Shown: positions 27,664 through 37,981 of the stretch, one piece after another | Numbering within the stretch: the stretch's first letter is position 1 | Layout of the letters: each line of letters starts with the position of its first letter | DNA from: Clostridium sp. MB40-C1 | Lineage (GTDB): Bacteria; Bacillota; Clostridia; Clostridiales; Clostridiaceae | Direction of reading: 5' to 3' | Assembly (NCBI RefSeq): GCF_030913655.1 | Contig: NZ_CP133189.1 | Coordinates: 3,400,001 to 3,464,000, forward strand | Length of the DNA: 64,000 bases | Notes under the pieces: model-generated | Database searches by the model: none | The model's input: the letters and a program-made list of their open reading frames with translations, nothing else | What the model was told of the DNA's origin: nothing | Made by a program: the position numbers and the translations under genes

Positions 27664-28503
27664 ATGGAAGAAAGAATAATACAGTTTATAAAAAGCACAG
27701 TTAATCAACATGGATATAAGGGTGTTATTATAGGAATAAGCGGTGGAATAGATTCAGCAGTAGTAGCTGCTCTCTGTGTAAAAGCATTGGGAAAAGAAAA
27801 GGTATATGGTATACTTCTTCCAGAAAGAGATTCTGCAGGGGATACAGTAAGAGATGCTAAGTTGATTTGTAAAAAATTGGGGATTAAATATGACATAATT
27901 TCTATAAGTCCTGTTTTGAAAGATATGGGCATTTATTCTATGGAACATAATTTTTATTTCATACCTAGAAAAATCAAACAAAGAGTTGTCATGAGTAAGT
28001 GGAAAAACTTAAGTAAAACAAATGCTTACTTAGAGGATTTATATAATAAAGGTAGCGATAAATTTTTAAGAGGGATTTCTTATTATAGAGTTAAGCATAG
28101 GGTTAGAATGTGTTATTTATATATGGAGGGGGAAAAAAGAGGATATGCAGTTATGGGAACCACAAATAAAACTGAATACCTTACGGGATTTTATGTTAAA
28201 TGGGGAGATGATGCTGTAGATATAGAGCCATTACTACATTTATACAAAAGTCAGGTTTTTCAACTTGCGAAGAAAATAAATATCCCAGAAAAAATAATTT
28301 CAAAACCTCCTTCTCCAGATTTGATACCAGGAATTACTGATGAATATGCTTTGGGTATAAGCTATGAGGAGTTAGATCGAATACTTGAGAAAATAGAAAA
28401 CAGAAGAAGCTTATTAGGAGAAGATAAAGATAACATTAAGAGAGTAAAAGATTTAATGATGGCAGGTAAAAATAGAGACATAAGAATGCTAAGTATCAAA
28501 TAA
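27664..28503 (+). CDS. nadE: NH3-dependent NAD+ synthetase
   Basis: A 279-aa N-type ATP pyrophosphatase that amidates deamido-NAD with ammonia. The PP-loop SGGIDS is at 26-31; MGTTNKTEYLTGF and KWGDDAVDIEPL are characteristic. It lacks the N-terminal glutaminase domain. Compared with compact NadE it has a charged segment at about 105-145, rich in Lys, Arg and Tyr. RBS aaggagat precedes the ATG. It appears monocistronic. Confidence 0.93.
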   Translation: MEERIIQFIKSTVNQHGYKGVIIGISGGIDSAVVAALCVKALGKEKVYGILLPERDSAGDTVRDAKLICKKLGIKYDIISISPVLKDMGIYSMEHNFYFIPRKIKQRVVMSKWKNLSKTNAYLEDLYNKGSDKFLRGISYYRVKHRVRMCYLYMEGEKRGYAVMGTTNKTEYLTGFYVKWGDDAVDIEPLLHLYKSQVFQLAKKINIPEKIISKPPSPDLIPGITDEYALGISYEELDRILEKIENRRSLLGEDKDNIKRVKDLMMAGKNRDIRMLSIK

Positions 28504-28507
28504 TTTT

Positions 28508-28556
28508 AAGGCTGAGTGGGGACTCTTGTTAAACCAGTAACTTCAACTCAGCCTTA
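28508..28556 (+). terminator. Probable terminator of nadE
   Basis: Stem aaggctgag/ctcagcctt (28508-28516 with 28547-28555). The tail is only moderately T-rich. Confidence 0.55.
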
Positions 28557-28739
28557 TTAATATTTAGGTGAGTTTATTGTAGAATAATGATTTTTTATAG
28601 TATTATGGAATATTTTTAATTAACTAAAAATATCATACAATATATGATGAAAAAAGCAAAAATATTAAGTAAAACTTAGAAAATGAAAGATAAAGATAAA
28701 TAACTATGGAAAAATAAAATTTATTCAGTAAAATAAGTA

Positions 28740-28798
28740 TTGAACAAAACAAGAGATAATAATATTATAAAGATAGACGAAGGTCAAAGAAAGGCAAA
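28740..28798 (+). promoter_or_regulatory. ctsR operon promoter and CtsR operator
   Basis: TTGAAC at 28740-28745 and TATTAT at 28763-28768, spacer 17. A CtsR heptad direct repeat follows: GGTCAAA (28782-28788), three bases, then AGGCAAA (28792-28798), one mismatch from the consensus RGTCAAA. The site covers the start of transcription, so CtsR would repress its own operon. Confidence 0.85.
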
Positions 28799-28819
28799 GT
28801 CAATAAAAGGGGTGAAAAA

Positions 28820-29278
28820 ATGCCTAGACTATCAGACGTAATAGAAGAATTTATAAAGGAACTACTAGAAGAAACAGGAGATAGTGCACTTGAAATTGGC
28901 AGAAATGAATTAGCAAATCAATTTAGGTGTGCGCCTTCGCAAATAAATTATGTTTTAACTACTAGATTTTCAACGGAGAGTGGGTATTATGTTGAAAGTA
29001 GAAGAGGGGGAGGGGGATGCATAAAGATAACAAAAATTCAATATAAAAATAATGAACCTCTGAGGAAAATTATTGATGAAAAGATAGGTAATAGTATAAC
29101 TTATGAAAATTCTAGGATAATAATACAGGGATTAGTTGAGAGAAACATTATTAGTGGTAGAGAAGGTAATATTATGAAGGGTGCTATAAATGATAGAACT
29201 ATAGATGTACATTTTGAGAATAAAAATAATATAAGAGCACAAATATTAAAAGCAATGTTAAAAGTTGTATTGTTATGA
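28820..29278 (+). CDS. ctsR: Transcriptional repressor CtsR
   Basis: A 152-aa class III heat-shock repressor. The N-terminal winged HTH is visible with FRCAPSQINYVLTTRFS, and the glycine-rich wing RRGGGGCIKI, whose tetraglycine is the intrinsic thermosensor in Bacillus. It controls clp genes via heptad repeats, one of which precedes this operon. RBS aaggggtg precedes the ATG. It is the first gene of ctsR-mcsA-mcsB-clpC. Confidence 0.97.
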   Translation: MPRLSDVIEEFIKELLEETGDSALEIGRNELANQFRCAPSQINYVLTTRFSTESGYYVESRRGGGGCIKITKIQYKNNEPLRKIIDEKIGNSITYENSRIIIQGLVERNIISGREGNIMKGAINDRTIDVHFENKNNIRAQILKAMLKVVLL

Positions 29279-29375
29279 AATTCCAATAATATGGTAAAAT
29301 ATTTAAAAGAGAAGGTATATAAAACTATTACAATGAACAATTATAAATTTAAGTCTAAGATAAAGGGGTGATTCT

Positions 29376-29909
29376 ATGTTATGTGATGTTTGTAATAAAA
29401 ATGAAGCTACAATCCATATAACAAAAATAGTTAATGGAGTAAAAAAAGAAATGAATTTATGCTCACAATGTGCTGGTAAAAATGAAGAGTTAAATATAGT
29501 TCCGGACATAGATATAATAACACCATTTTCTTTTCAAAATATATTAGGTGGGCTTATGGATTATGTAAATATGACTTCAGCTAAAAGCAGTAGACCTGTT
29601 GACTTAGTTTGCAAAAATTGTGGGTCAACTTACAGAGAATTTAAAGAAAAAGGGCTTTTAGGATGTGATAAGTGTTACGAGAATTTCAACTCTACAATAC
29701 TGTCAGTTATAAAAGGAGTTCAGAGCAATGTTGAACATGTAGGTAAAATACCAAAAAAATCTGGTGAAGAGTTAGTGCAAAGAAAAAGAATTATAAAACT
29801 CAAAGAAGAGCTTCAAAAATCTATTACTATGGAAGAATATGAGAAAGCAGCAGAAATTAGAGACAAAATAAGAGAAATAGAGAAGAATAAAGAAAAAAGT
29901 GATAAATAG
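29376..29909 (+). CDS. mcsA: McsA, activator of the McsB arginine kinase
   Basis: A 177-aa protein with two paired CxxC zinc modules, MLCDVCNKNEA with LCSQCAG, then LVCKNCGS with GCDKCYENF. A C-terminal UVR motif (about 138-172, KLKEELQKSITMEEYEKAAE) is the Clp-interaction helix pair. It activates McsB and senses metal or redox stress. RBS aaaggggtga precedes the ATG. It lies between ctsR and mcsB in the usual order. Confidence 0.95.
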   Translation: MLCDVCNKNEATIHITKIVNGVKKEMNLCSQCAGKNEELNIVPDIDIITPFSFQNILGGLMDYVNMTSAKSSRPVDLVCKNCGSTYREFKEKGLLGCDKCYENFNSTILSVIKGVQSNVEHVGKIPKKSGEELVQRKRIIKLKEELQKSITMEEYEKAAEIRDKIREIEKNKEKSDK

Positions 29910-29924
29910 GGTGGAGGTGATATT

Positions 29925-30959
29925 ATGAAAAATTGGCTAGATACAGAGACTGACAATACTGACATGGTAATAAGTAGTAGGATTAGGCTTGCTAGAAATA
30001 TTAAAGATATTCCTTTTCCTAATAAACTTAATGAAGAACAGGGAAAGGATGTTGTAAAAAAGGTTGAAGATGCATTTTATTCGGTACCTTATATAGAAGA
30101 ACAGTACAAAACTGTTTATTTATGGCAAAGTGATAATATATTGAATAGTTCATATTTAGAAAAACATCTAATAAGTAATAAGCTGATAAATAATAAGGGA
30201 AAAGCAGCTTTTATGTTAAGCAGTGATGAAACTGCAAGTATAATGATAAATGAAGAAGATCATATAAGACTTCAAAGTATAACAGGAGGATTAAATCTTA
30301 AGGAAGCCTATGAGTACACAAATAAGTTAGATGATTTATTAGAAGAAAAACTAGAATATGCTTTTGATGAAAGACTAGGGTATTTAACAGCTTGCCCTAC
30401 AAACCTTGGAACGGGATTACGTGCATCAGTTATGATACATTTACCTGCATTAACAATGAATAGAGAAATAGTAGGATTACTAAATGGATTAACTCAAGTA
30501 GGAATGACTATAAGAGGATTGTATGGTGAAGGGTCTCAAGGAGAAGGAAATATTTATCAAATCTCTAATCAGATAACATTAGGACTTAGTGAAGAAGAAA
30601 TTTTAACTAATTTAACTGGAATTATAAATCAAGTCATAAATCAAGAGAATCTAACTAGAGAGCGGATTTATAGTAAAAGAAAATATGAGTTAGAAGATAA
30701 GATATTAAGATCTATAGGTATATTGAAATCAGCAGTTATACTTAGTTCTAAAGAAGCTTTAAATTTACTTTCTAATGTAAGATTAGGAGTAGAAATGGGA
30801 ATAATTAAGGATATTAATAAGAATGTTTTAAATAAATTATTTGTAGATATTCAACCAGCTATAATGCAAAAGAAATTTCAAGACGAGTTTGATGATAAGG
30901 AAAGAGACATCAAGAGAGCTAAAATTGTTAAAGAAAGTTTAAAATCAGTAAGTATATAA
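29925..30959 (+). CDS. mcsB: Protein-arginine kinase McsB
   Basis: A 344-aa phosphagen-kinase-fold enzyme that phosphorylates arginines on CtsR and on aggregated proteins, marking them for ClpC-ClpP. The ATP-binding SSRIRLARN near the N-terminus and the catalytic loop YLTACPTNLGTGLRASVM are clear. RBS gtggaggtgat precedes the ATG, 16 nt after mcsA. The length is normal. Confidence 0.97.
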   Translation: MKNWLDTETDNTDMVISSRIRLARNIKDIPFPNKLNEEQGKDVVKKVEDAFYSVPYIEEQYKTVYLWQSDNILNSSYLEKHLISNKLINNKGKAAFMLSSDETASIMINEEDHIRLQSITGGLNLKEAYEYTNKLDDLLEEKLEYAFDERLGYLTACPTNLGTGLRASVMIHLPALTMNREIVGLLNGLTQVGMTIRGLYGEGSQGEGNIYQISNQITLGLSEEEILTNLTGIINQVINQENLTRERIYSKRKYELEDKILRSIGILKSAVILSSKEALNLLSNVRLGVEMGIIKDINKNVLNKLFVDIQPAIMQKKFQDEFDDKERDIKRAKIVKESLKSVSI

Positions 30960-30979
30960 ATTGAGGAGGTGTATTTATT

Positions 30980-33424
30980 GTGATGTTCGGAAGATTTAGT
31001 GATAGAGCACAAAAGGTTTTATATTATGCACAACAAACTGCTCAACATTTTAGACATGGATATGTAGGTACAGAACACATATTAATTGGTATATTAAAAG
31101 AAGAGAATGGAGCAGCAAGGAGAATTTTAAATGATAATAACATAACAGATGAAAATGTTACAAAGCTTGTGGAAGAGTATGAAGGAAAAGGTGAGATTAG
31201 TTTATATAGAAATGAAATCCCACTAACTCCAAGAACTAAAAGACTATTAGAGTTAAGTTTATTAGAAGCTAGAAAGTTAAATCATAACTATATTACACCA
31301 GAACATATTTTATTAGCTTTAATAAGTGAGTCTGAAGGTGTAGCGTATACTATCTTAACCAATTTAGGATTAGACTTTGAAAAAATTCAAAAGGAAATAT
31401 TAAATGATTTTAGTGGAGAACATCAGCAAGTAGGAGCCACTCCTAATAAAGCTAGGACTAGTCATAACACTCCTACTTTAGATAAATATGGTAGAGACTT
31501 AACTCGTATGGCAGAAGAAGAAAAATTAGATCCTGTTATTGGAAGAGATAAAGAGACAGAGAGAGTACTTGAAATTCTTTGTAGAAGAATTAAAAATAAT
31601 CCATGTTTAATAGGAGATCCGGGAGTAGGTAAGACAGCTGTAGCTGAGGGACTTGCTCAGAGGATAATAAGTGGCAATATCCCAGAAATTTTAAAAGATA
31701 AGCGTGTCGTGACATTAGATCTTTCTTCATTAATAGCGGGCTCAAAGTATAGAGGTGAGTTTGAAGAAAGACTTAAAAAAGTTATGGAAGAGATTAATGA
31801 AGCTGGTAATGTAATTTTATTTATAGATGAGATTCATACGATTATAGGAGCGGGTGGTGCAGAAGGGGCTATAGATGCGTCTAACATATTAAAACCAGCT
31901 CTTGCAAGAGGAGAAATACAGTGTATTGGAGCTACTACTATAGATGAATATAGAAAATATATAGAAAAAGACTCAGCCCTTGAAAGAAGATTTCAACCAG
32001 TTATGATAGGAGAACCTACAATGGAAGAATCTGTACTTATATTAAAAGGATTGAGAGACAAGTATGAAGCACATCATGGAGTGAAAATTACAGATGAAGC
32101 CATAGATGCTGCGGTAAATTTATCAGATAGATATATAACAGATAGGTATCTTCCTGATAAAGCTATAGATTTAATTGATGAAGCAGGTGCAAAAGTTAGA
32201 ATTCACAACCTAACAGCACCACCAGATGTTAAGAATTTAGAAGAAGAATTAGAAAAAACTAAGAGGGAAAAAGAAGATGCTATAAGAGTACAAGATTTTG
32301 AAAAAGCAGCTTCACTTAGAGATAAAGAAAAAGAATTAAAAGATAAATTAGATGATTATAAAAACAATTGGAAAAAGAAAAATCAGGTATTGACTCAAGT
32401 TGTTACAGAAGAACAAATAGCAGAAGTTGTTTCTAAATGGACTAATGTTCCAGTAGAGAAACTTACAGAGACAGAGTCAGAAAGGCTATTAAAACTAGAG
32501 GAAATTCTTCACAATAGAGTTGTAGGTCAAGAAGAAGCTGTAAAGTCAATATCAAGAGCAGTTAGACGTGCAAGAGTTGGGCTAAAAGATCCTAAGAGAC
32601 CAATAGGTTCCTTTATATTCTTAGGACCTACTGGAGTAGGTAAGACAGAACTTTCAAAAGCCTTAGCAGAAGCTATGTTTGGAGATGAAAATAATATAAT
32701 AAGAGTTGATATGTCAGAATATATGGAAAAGCATTCTGTATCAAGACTTATAGGTTCTCCACCAGGGTATGTAGGATATGATGAAGGAGGACAATTGACT
32801 GACAAGGTTAGACGTAATCCTTATTCAGTAGTATTGTTTGATGAGATAGAAAAAGCCCATCCTGATATATTTAATATTTTGTTACAGATATTAGAAGATG
32901 GAAGACTTACGGATAGTAAAGGGAAGACTGTAAACTTTAAAAACACTATAATAATAATGACTTCTAATGTAGGTGCTTCTACAATTAATAGACAAAAATC
33001 ATTAGGATTTTCAGTTTCTGAAGATGAAAATGAAAGTGAATATGAAAAGATGAAGGAAAATGTAATGAATGAGCTAAAAAATTCTTTTAGACCAGAATTT
33101 TTAAATAGAGTAGATGATATTATAGTATTTCATACTCTTCAAGAAAAAGATTTAAGGCAAATAGTTAAATATATGTTAAGGTCTGTAACTAATAGATTAA
33201 ATGAACAAGATATAAATTTAGAATTTGATGAAGAATCAGAAAAATTGTTAGCAAAAGAAGGATTCAATCCTACTTATGGTGCGAGACCTCTTAGACGTAC
33301 AATAACTAAAACTGTTGAAGATAAATTATCAGAAGAAATTCTAAGAGGTAATGTTAAAAAAGGAGATAAAGTTAGAGCATCCGTTAAAGAGAATAAATTA
33401 GTGTTTAGTAGGATAAATGATTAA
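30980..33424 (+). CDS. clpC: ATP-dependent Clp protease ATP-binding subunit ClpC
   Basis: An 814-aa Hsp100 unfoldase with a Clp_N repeat domain (about 1-145), AAA+ D1 with GDPGVGKT, a UVR/middle segment (about 415-450), AAA+ D2 with GPTGVGKT, and the D2-small domain. It feeds substrates to ClpP, with McsB as adaptor. GTG at 30980 (giving MMFGRFSD) lies 9 nt after gaggaggt; an ATG at 30983 is the alternative. It is the last gene of the CtsR operon, followed by a weak hairpin. Confidence 0.96.
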   Translation: MMFGRFSDRAQKVLYYAQQTAQHFRHGYVGTEHILIGILKEENGAARRILNDNNITDENVTKLVEEYEGKGEISLYRNEIPLTPRTKRLLELSLLEARKLNHNYITPEHILLALISESEGVAYTILTNLGLDFEKIQKEILNDFSGEHQQVGATPNKARTSHNTPTLDKYGRDLTRMAEEEKLDPVIGRDKETERVLEILCRRIKNNPCLIGDPGVGKTAVAEGLAQRIISGNIPEILKDKRVVTLDLSSLIAGSKYRGEFEERLKKVMEEINEAGNVILFIDEIHTIIGAGGAEGAIDASNILKPALARGEIQCIGATTIDEYRKYIEKDSALERRFQPVMIGEPTMEESVLILKGLRDKYEAHHGVKITDEAIDAAVNLSDRYITDRYLPDKAIDLIDEAGAKVRIHNLTAPPDVKNLEEELEKTKREKEDAIRVQDFEKAASLRDKEKELKDKLDDYKNNWKKKNQVLTQVVTEEQIAEVVSKWTNVPVEKLTETESERLLKLEEILHNRVVGQEEAVKSISRAVRRARVGLKDPKRPIGSFIFLGPTGVGKTELSKALAEAMFGDENNIIRVDMSEYMEKHSVSRLIGSPPGYVGYDEGGQLTDKVRRNPYSVVLFDEIEKAHPDIFNILLQILEDGRLTDSKGKTVNFKNTIIIMTSNVGASTINRQKSLGFSVSEDENESEYEKMKENVMNELKNSFRPEFLNRVDDIIVFHTLQEKDLRQIVKYMLRSVTNRLNEQDINLEFDEESEKLLAKEGFNPTYGARPLRRTITKTVEDKLSEEILRGNVKKGDKVRASVKENKLVFSRIND

Positions 33425-33436
33425 TAGTTGAGGTTA

Positions 33437-33474
33437 AAGCCGATGGGATCAGTATAATGCTGAACTATCGGCTT
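33437..33474 (+). terminator. Probable terminator of the ctsR operon
   Basis: Stem aagccgat/atcggctt with a nested cag/ctg, followed by aataaattttc. The T run is short. Confidence 0.55.
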
Positions 33475-33603
33475 AATAAATTTTCAAAATAGGTATACAA
33501 GAGAATAAAATGAACTTATTTTTAATTTTTTTTGTTTAAATACAAATTTATTTTAAAATATTGTATAATAGTATTTTGTACGATAAAATAGGAGAGATAA
33601 TTT

Positions 33604-34962
33604 ATGGCAAAAATTAAAAGCGCATTTATATGCCAAGAGTGTGGATATGAAGCACCTAAATGGTTTGGGAAATGTCCAGGATGTGGTACTTGGAATAGTA
33701 TGGTAGAAGAAATTAAGCAAGAACATATTTTAACTAAAAAAGTTGGAATAAGTATCGATAATAAACCTGAAAGCATACTTAATATTAAATCTGGTGATTT
33801 TGAAAGATATGATACTGGCATTAAGGAATTAAATAGAGTTTTAGGTGGTGGATTGGTAAAGGGGTCTTTAACCCTAATATCAGGTGCGCCTGGTATTGGT
33901 AAGTCTACGATACTTTTGCAAAGTGCAAATAATATTGCTCACAAAATAGGAAAAGTACTTTATGTATCAGGAGAAGAATCTGGAGAGCAAATAAAAATTA
34001 GGGGAGATAGAATAGGAAATATATCTTCTCAGTTATTTATTTTATCAGAGACTAATTTAGAAGTTGTTGAGCAACACATAGATACCATGAATCCAGCTTT
34101 TATTATTATAGATTCCATTCAAACGTTATTTAAGCCATCTATAACTTCAGCACCAGGAAGTGTATCTCAAGTTAGGGAATGTTCAAATGAACTTATGAGG
34201 ATAGCTAAAACAAAAAATATACCATTATTTATAGTAGCACATGTAACTAAACAGGGAGAACTTGCGGGACCAAGAGTTTTAGAGCATATGGTAGATACTG
34301 TTTTGTCATTTGAGGGAGAAAGAACCCAAGAATTTAGGGTGCTTAGGACATTAAAAAATCGTTTTGGTACTACAAGTGAAATTGGAGTTTTTGAAATGAG
34401 ACAAGAAGGGCTTATTGAAGTAAGCAATCCTTCACAGGTGTTTTTAGAAGAAACTAATTTTAATTCAGAAGGATCTGTAGTCATAGGAGTAATGGAAGGT
34501 ACTCGTCCTATATTGGTAGAAATTCAAGCTTTAGTAAGTGAAACTAAAGCACCTATGCCAAGGAGAACTGCTGTTGGGATAGACAACTCTAGGTTGAATC
34601 TAATTTTAGCCGTTTTAGAAAAAAAATTAAGAATTCCTTTTTATAATTGTGATGTATATGTTAATGTAGTAGGGGGACTTAATTTAGAAGGGACTTTTGC
34701 TGATTTGGGATTAGCAATTGCTTTAATTTCAAGTGCTAAAGGAAAAAATTTCAATATAAATAAGATGTTGGTTTTTGGAGAAGTTGGATTAACTGGAGAG
34801 GTAAGGCCTATTTCTTTTGCAGACAGGCTAGTTAATGAGGGAATAAAGATGGGATTTGAAAACATAGTTATACCTTCTCGGAATAAAGATAAAATTATTA
34901 ACAAGAAGGAAAATATTATAGGGGTTTCTTCTTTAAGGGAGGCAGTAAAGAAAGTATTTTAA
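33604..34962 (+). CDS. radA: DNA repair protein RadA
   Basis: A 452-aa RecA-like branch-migration helicase. The N-terminal C4 zinc finger is CQECGYEAPKWFGKCPGCG. The Walker A GAPGIGKS follows, then the RadA signature KNRFG. The C-terminal Lon-protease-like domain (about 350-450) lacks a protease role. It processes recombination intermediates. RBS aggagag precedes the ATG. It sits just ahead of disA, the conserved Firmicute order; in Bacillus, RadA inhibits DisA. Confidence 0.96.
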   Translation: MAKIKSAFICQECGYEAPKWFGKCPGCGTWNSMVEEIKQEHILTKKVGISIDNKPESILNIKSGDFERYDTGIKELNRVLGGGLVKGSLTLISGAPGIGKSTILLQSANNIAHKIGKVLYVSGEESGEQIKIRGDRIGNISSQLFILSETNLEVVEQHIDTMNPAFIIIDSIQTLFKPSITSAPGSVSQVRECSNELMRIAKTKNIPLFIVAHVTKQGELAGPRVLEHMVDTVLSFEGERTQEFRVLRTLKNRFGTTSEIGVFEMRQEGLIEVSNPSQVFLEETNFNSEGSVVIGVMEGTRPILVEIQALVSETKAPMPRRTAVGIDNSRLNLILAVLEKKLRIPFYNCDVYVNVVGGLNLEGTFADLGLAIALISSAKGKNFNINKMLVFGEVGLTGEVRPISFADRLVNEGIKMGFENIVIPSRNKDKIINKKENIIGVSSLREAVKKVF

Positions 34963-35050
34963 TTATGTTTTATACTTCAAAGAGGTATTTTCATAAAAAT
35001 GAAGGATTTAAAAATAAAATATATTTAACATATAAGAAAGGAGGTAAAAC

Positions 35051-36115
35051 ATGAGATTTGAAAAGGACAAAAAACTAATGGAGGTCTTGGAAATTATGGC
35101 TCCAGGTACACAACTTAGAGACGGACTTGAAAATATTTTAAGAGCCAAGACTGGTGGTCTTATAGTAATAGGTGATAGTGAAGAAATCATGAAAATAGTA
35201 GATGGAGGATTTAATATTAATTCTGATTACAGTCCATCTTATGTATATGAACTTGCAAAAATGGATGGAGCTATTGTATTAAGTGATGATTTGAGAAAAA
35301 TTCTTTATGCTAATACTCAATTAGTACCTGAGGCTGGTATACCAACTTTTGAAACAGGAACAAGGCATAGGACAGCACATAGAGTGACAAAGCAGACCGG
35401 ATCTATTGTTATTGCAATTTCTCAAAGAAGGAATATTATTACAGTATATAGAAATGATATAAAATATGTATTAAGAGATAGTAGCATAATATTGGCTAGA
35501 GCTAACCAAGCCCTTCAAACATTAGAAAAATATGTAGCAGTTTTAGATAGAGTTGTGGTAAATCTTAATTTATTAGAGTTTCAAGATTTAGTTACTCTAT
35601 TTGATGTTGTAACAGCTATTCAAAGGACAGAAATGGTTATGAGAATAGTGGATGAAGTAGAGAGATATATATGTGAGCTTGGCAATGAAGGTAGACTTAT
35701 ATCCATGCAGCTAAATGAGCTTATAAAAAGTGTAGAGGAGGATGGTATTTTATTAATAAGAGATTATTGTCAAGATAATTTACACTATAATAAAATATAT
35801 GAGCAGATTCAAAAGATGTCCTCTGATGAATTACTTGAAATGGATAATTTATCTAAAAATCTTGGTTACATAGGAGTTCCGCTAGTAGATACTTTAGTAT
35901 CTCCAAGAGGGTACAGAATGCTAAGTAAAATACCTAGAATTCCAGTAAATGTTATAGAAAATGTTATAAATAATTTTAAGGAGCTTAAGGCTGTTATGGA
36001 AGCATCTTATGAAGAATTAGATCAGGTAGAAGGAATAGGTGAAGCTAGAGCTAAAGCTATAAAGAATGGTCTTAGAAGGTTAAGAGAACAATTCATGATA
36101 GATAAACAAATATAG
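35051..36115 (+). CDS. disA: Diadenylate cyclase / DNA-integrity scanning protein DisA
   Basis: A 354-aa octameric enzyme making c-di-AMP from two ATP. The DAC domain motifs are DGA (72-74) and RHR within GTRHRTAHR (105-107). A linker helical domain follows, then a C-terminal helix-hairpin-helix DNA-binding region with [16 protein letters not shown]. It scans DNA and slows c-di-AMP synthesis at branched structures. RBS aaaggaggt precedes the ATG. The stop lies within the terminator stem. Confidence 0.97.
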   Translation: MRFEKDKKLMEVLEIMAPGTQLRDGLENILRAKTGGLIVIGDSEEIMKIVDGGFNINSDYSPSYVYELAKMDGAIVLSDDLRKILYANTQLVPEAGIPTFETGTRHRTAHRVTKQTGSIVIAISQRRNIITVYRNDIKYVLRDSSIILARANQALQTLEKYVAVLDRVVVNLNLLEFQDLVTLFDVVTAIQRTEMVMRIVDEVERYICELGNEGRLISMQLNELIKSVEEDGILLIRDYCQDNLHYNKIYEQIQKMSSDELLEMDNLSKNLGYIGVPLVDTLVSPRGYRMLSKIPRIPVNVIENVINNFKELKAVMEASYEELDQVEGIGEARAKAIKNGLRRLREQFMIDKQI

Positions 36116-36150
36116 CACAAAATAAGGTTAATTCTTATTTGTGCTATATT
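36111..36150. terminator. Terminator after disA
   Basis: Stem tatagcacaaaataag with cttatttgtgctata (one bulge), T-rich on both sides. It includes the disA stop codon and lies between convergent genes. Confidence 0.82.
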
Positions 36151-36161
36151 TATAATTATAA

Positions 36162-36563
36162 TTATCTGAATGTATACTTTCCTAAAGTGTTTATTTTATT
36201 ATGTTCTTTTAAAAGTATATCATAAAGATTTAAATCTAATAAATTACATAAAGAGGTTAAGTAGAATAAATTATTACCTATCTCTCTTTCAAGAACTTCA
36301 CGACAATTATCACAAAGGGTGCCTTCTAAATGAGTATTTAAATGTTTTTTATAAGAATCCATATCTATATCATCATTGTCTGGTAATGGCTGTTTTTTAG
36401 CGTGTATTTCTATACATCCGCAATTTGTTACAGATTTAGCTAGGGCTCTATTTATACGTCCTTGTGATTCTTCTAACTTTGTTATTATATCAAGTAAACT
36501 TTTATGGCGTAATAGGGAATCATCTACCGCATTTTGAAAGTCATCAAATATAATATCTTTCAT
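36162..36563 (-). CDS. Conserved clostridial-type protein, MazG-like C-terminus
   Basis: A 133-aa soluble protein. The N-terminal half has VTNCGCIEI, a CGC motif of the kind seen in DUF1573-type proteins. The C-terminal part, CDNCREVLEREIGNNLFYL with LCNLLDLNLYDILLKE, reads like the metal-binding helices of MazG-like all-alpha pyrophosphohydrolases (E-x-x-x-E-IG-N/D pattern). An enzymatic role is inference. Five cysteines suggest metal or redox binding. RBS aaggagctga precedes the ATG on the minus strand. It is convergent with disA. Confidence 0.65.
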   Translation of the reverse strand: MKDIIFDDFQNAVDDSLLRHKSLLDIITKLEESQGRINRALAKSVTNCGCIEIHAKKQPLPDNDDIDMDSYKKHLNTHLEGTLCDNCREVLEREIGNNLFYLTSLCNLLDLNLYDILLKEHNKINTLGKYTFR

Positions 36564-36878
36564 TGGTCTCAGCTCCTTACTGTATAATTAAATTATGTTT
36601 AATAATTTAATTATAAATATTTTCAGATAATTTTGTCAATGGATTAAAAGTGAAATAATTTATACTTATATGATAAAACTATATTAAATTAATTTATAGG
36701 GGGACTAAAAAGTTAATTATTGGACGAAAATATAAAAGTAGAGAAAATAAAAAATTTTAATGAACAAATTATAAATAATTTGTTGTTTTATTGAAATACC
36801 AAATATAATAATATATATTGTTATTGATGGTATGAAAAACTACAAAATGGAACTATTAATTTCAGGAGGTGAATAAGT
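36564..36878. other. Divergent intergenic region before the PIN/TRAM gene
   Basis: AT-rich. A promoter TTGAAA (36791-36796) -17- TATATT (36814-36819) faces the PIN/TRAM gene. A 24-codon frame from TTG 36720 has no well-spaced RBS and is not called. Nothing else is seen. Confidence 0.45.
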
Positions 36879-37958
36879 ATGTTCAAAAAAATCTTAAGAG
36901 TTCTTTTTACGTTGATAGGACTTGTTTTAGGATTTGTAGCAGGGCAGTCATTATTAGAATTAAATAAGTTGGTATATTTTAAAAATTCTACCATGTTATC
37001 TATTATATTTTTAATTTTTTCTTCCTTATTTTTAGGACTTATATTATTTTTATTATCCCCATGGATTAATTCACTAATATCTAAAATTATGAATTATTTT
37101 GAAGAAAATATACAAAAAATACCGACTGTGGAAATTTTACTTGGAACATTTGGAGCTATAGTAGGATTAATTATAGCTACTTTAATAGTAAGCCTTATTC
37201 CTAAAAGCATTGTTGGAAGCATAATTTCCATTATAATATCATTGATATTGGCGGTTATTGGTGGCGATATAGCTGTCAAGAAAAAAGAAGAGATAATAAA
37301 TGTGGTATCAAACATAAAAAAAGTAGGTTCTTCAAAAGAAAAAAAATCAAAAGTAGCACATGTTGGAATACCTAAAGTATTGGATACATCAGTAATAATT
37401 GATGGGAGAATACTAGATATATGTCAAAGCGGGTTTATAGAAGGTGCTTTAGTTATACCTAATTTTGTTCTAGATGAGCTTAGGCATATAGCTGACTCTT
37501 CAGATAGTTTAAAGAGAAATAGAGGAAGAAGAGGTCTTGACATACTTAATAAAATACAGAAAGAACTAAGTGTAGAAGTGCAGATAACTGATAAAGATTT
37601 CCCTGAGATAGAAGAGGTTGATAGTAAGCTTTTAAAACTTGCACAAGTTTTAAAGGGCAAAGTAATAACTAATGATTATAATTTAAATAAAGTAGCAGGT
37701 GTTCAAGGAGTTCCGGTACTTAATATAAATGAACTTGCAAATTCAGTAAAACCTATAGTTCTTCCAGGAGAAGAAATGACCATTCAAATAATTAAGGATG
37801 GAAAAGAAAATGAACAAGGTATTGCTTATTTAGATGACGGTACGATGATAGTTGTAGAGGGCGGTAGAAGACATATAGGTGAGACAATGGACGTTATAGT
37901 TACTTCAGTGTTACAAACAGCGGCAGGAAGAATGATATTTGCTAGGCAAAAGAGATAG
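36879..37958 (+). CDS. PIN/TRAM domain membrane protein (YacL-like)
   Basis: A 359-aa protein with four hydrophobic segments in the first ~135 residues. A PIN nuclease-like domain follows, with acidic residues in [26 protein letters not shown] and [14 protein letters not shown]-terminal TRAM RNA-binding domain (about 295-355, ending with [10 protein letters not shown]) completes it. It is probably membrane-anchored with the nuclease-like part in the cytoplasm. RBS caggaggtg precedes the ATG. It is upstream of ispD, the usual Firmicute neighbour. Confidence 0.92.
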   Translation: MFKKILRVLFTLIGLVLGFVAGQSLLELNKLVYFKNSTMLSIIFLIFSSLFLGLILFLLSPWINSLISKIMNYFEENIQKIPTVEILLGTFGAIVGLIIATLIVSLIPKSIVGSIISIIISLILAVIGGDIAVKKKEEIINVVSNIKKVGSSKEKKSKVAHVGIPKVLDTSVIIDGRILDICQSGFIEGALVIPNFVLDELRHIADSSDSLKRNRGRRGLDILNKIQKELSVEVQITDKDFPEIEEVDSKLLKLAQVLKGKVITNDYNLNKVAGVQGVPVLNINELANSVKPIVLPGEEMTIQIIKDGKENEQGIAYLDDGTMIVVEGGRRHIGETMDVIVTSVLQTAAGRMIFARQKR

Positions 37959-37981
37959 CAATATTAGGAGAGGTGTATTAA

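Noticed and set aside
36720-36794. 24-codon frame from TTG 36720
   Set aside because: The only purine-rich RBS-like run is about 17 nt away; no other support.
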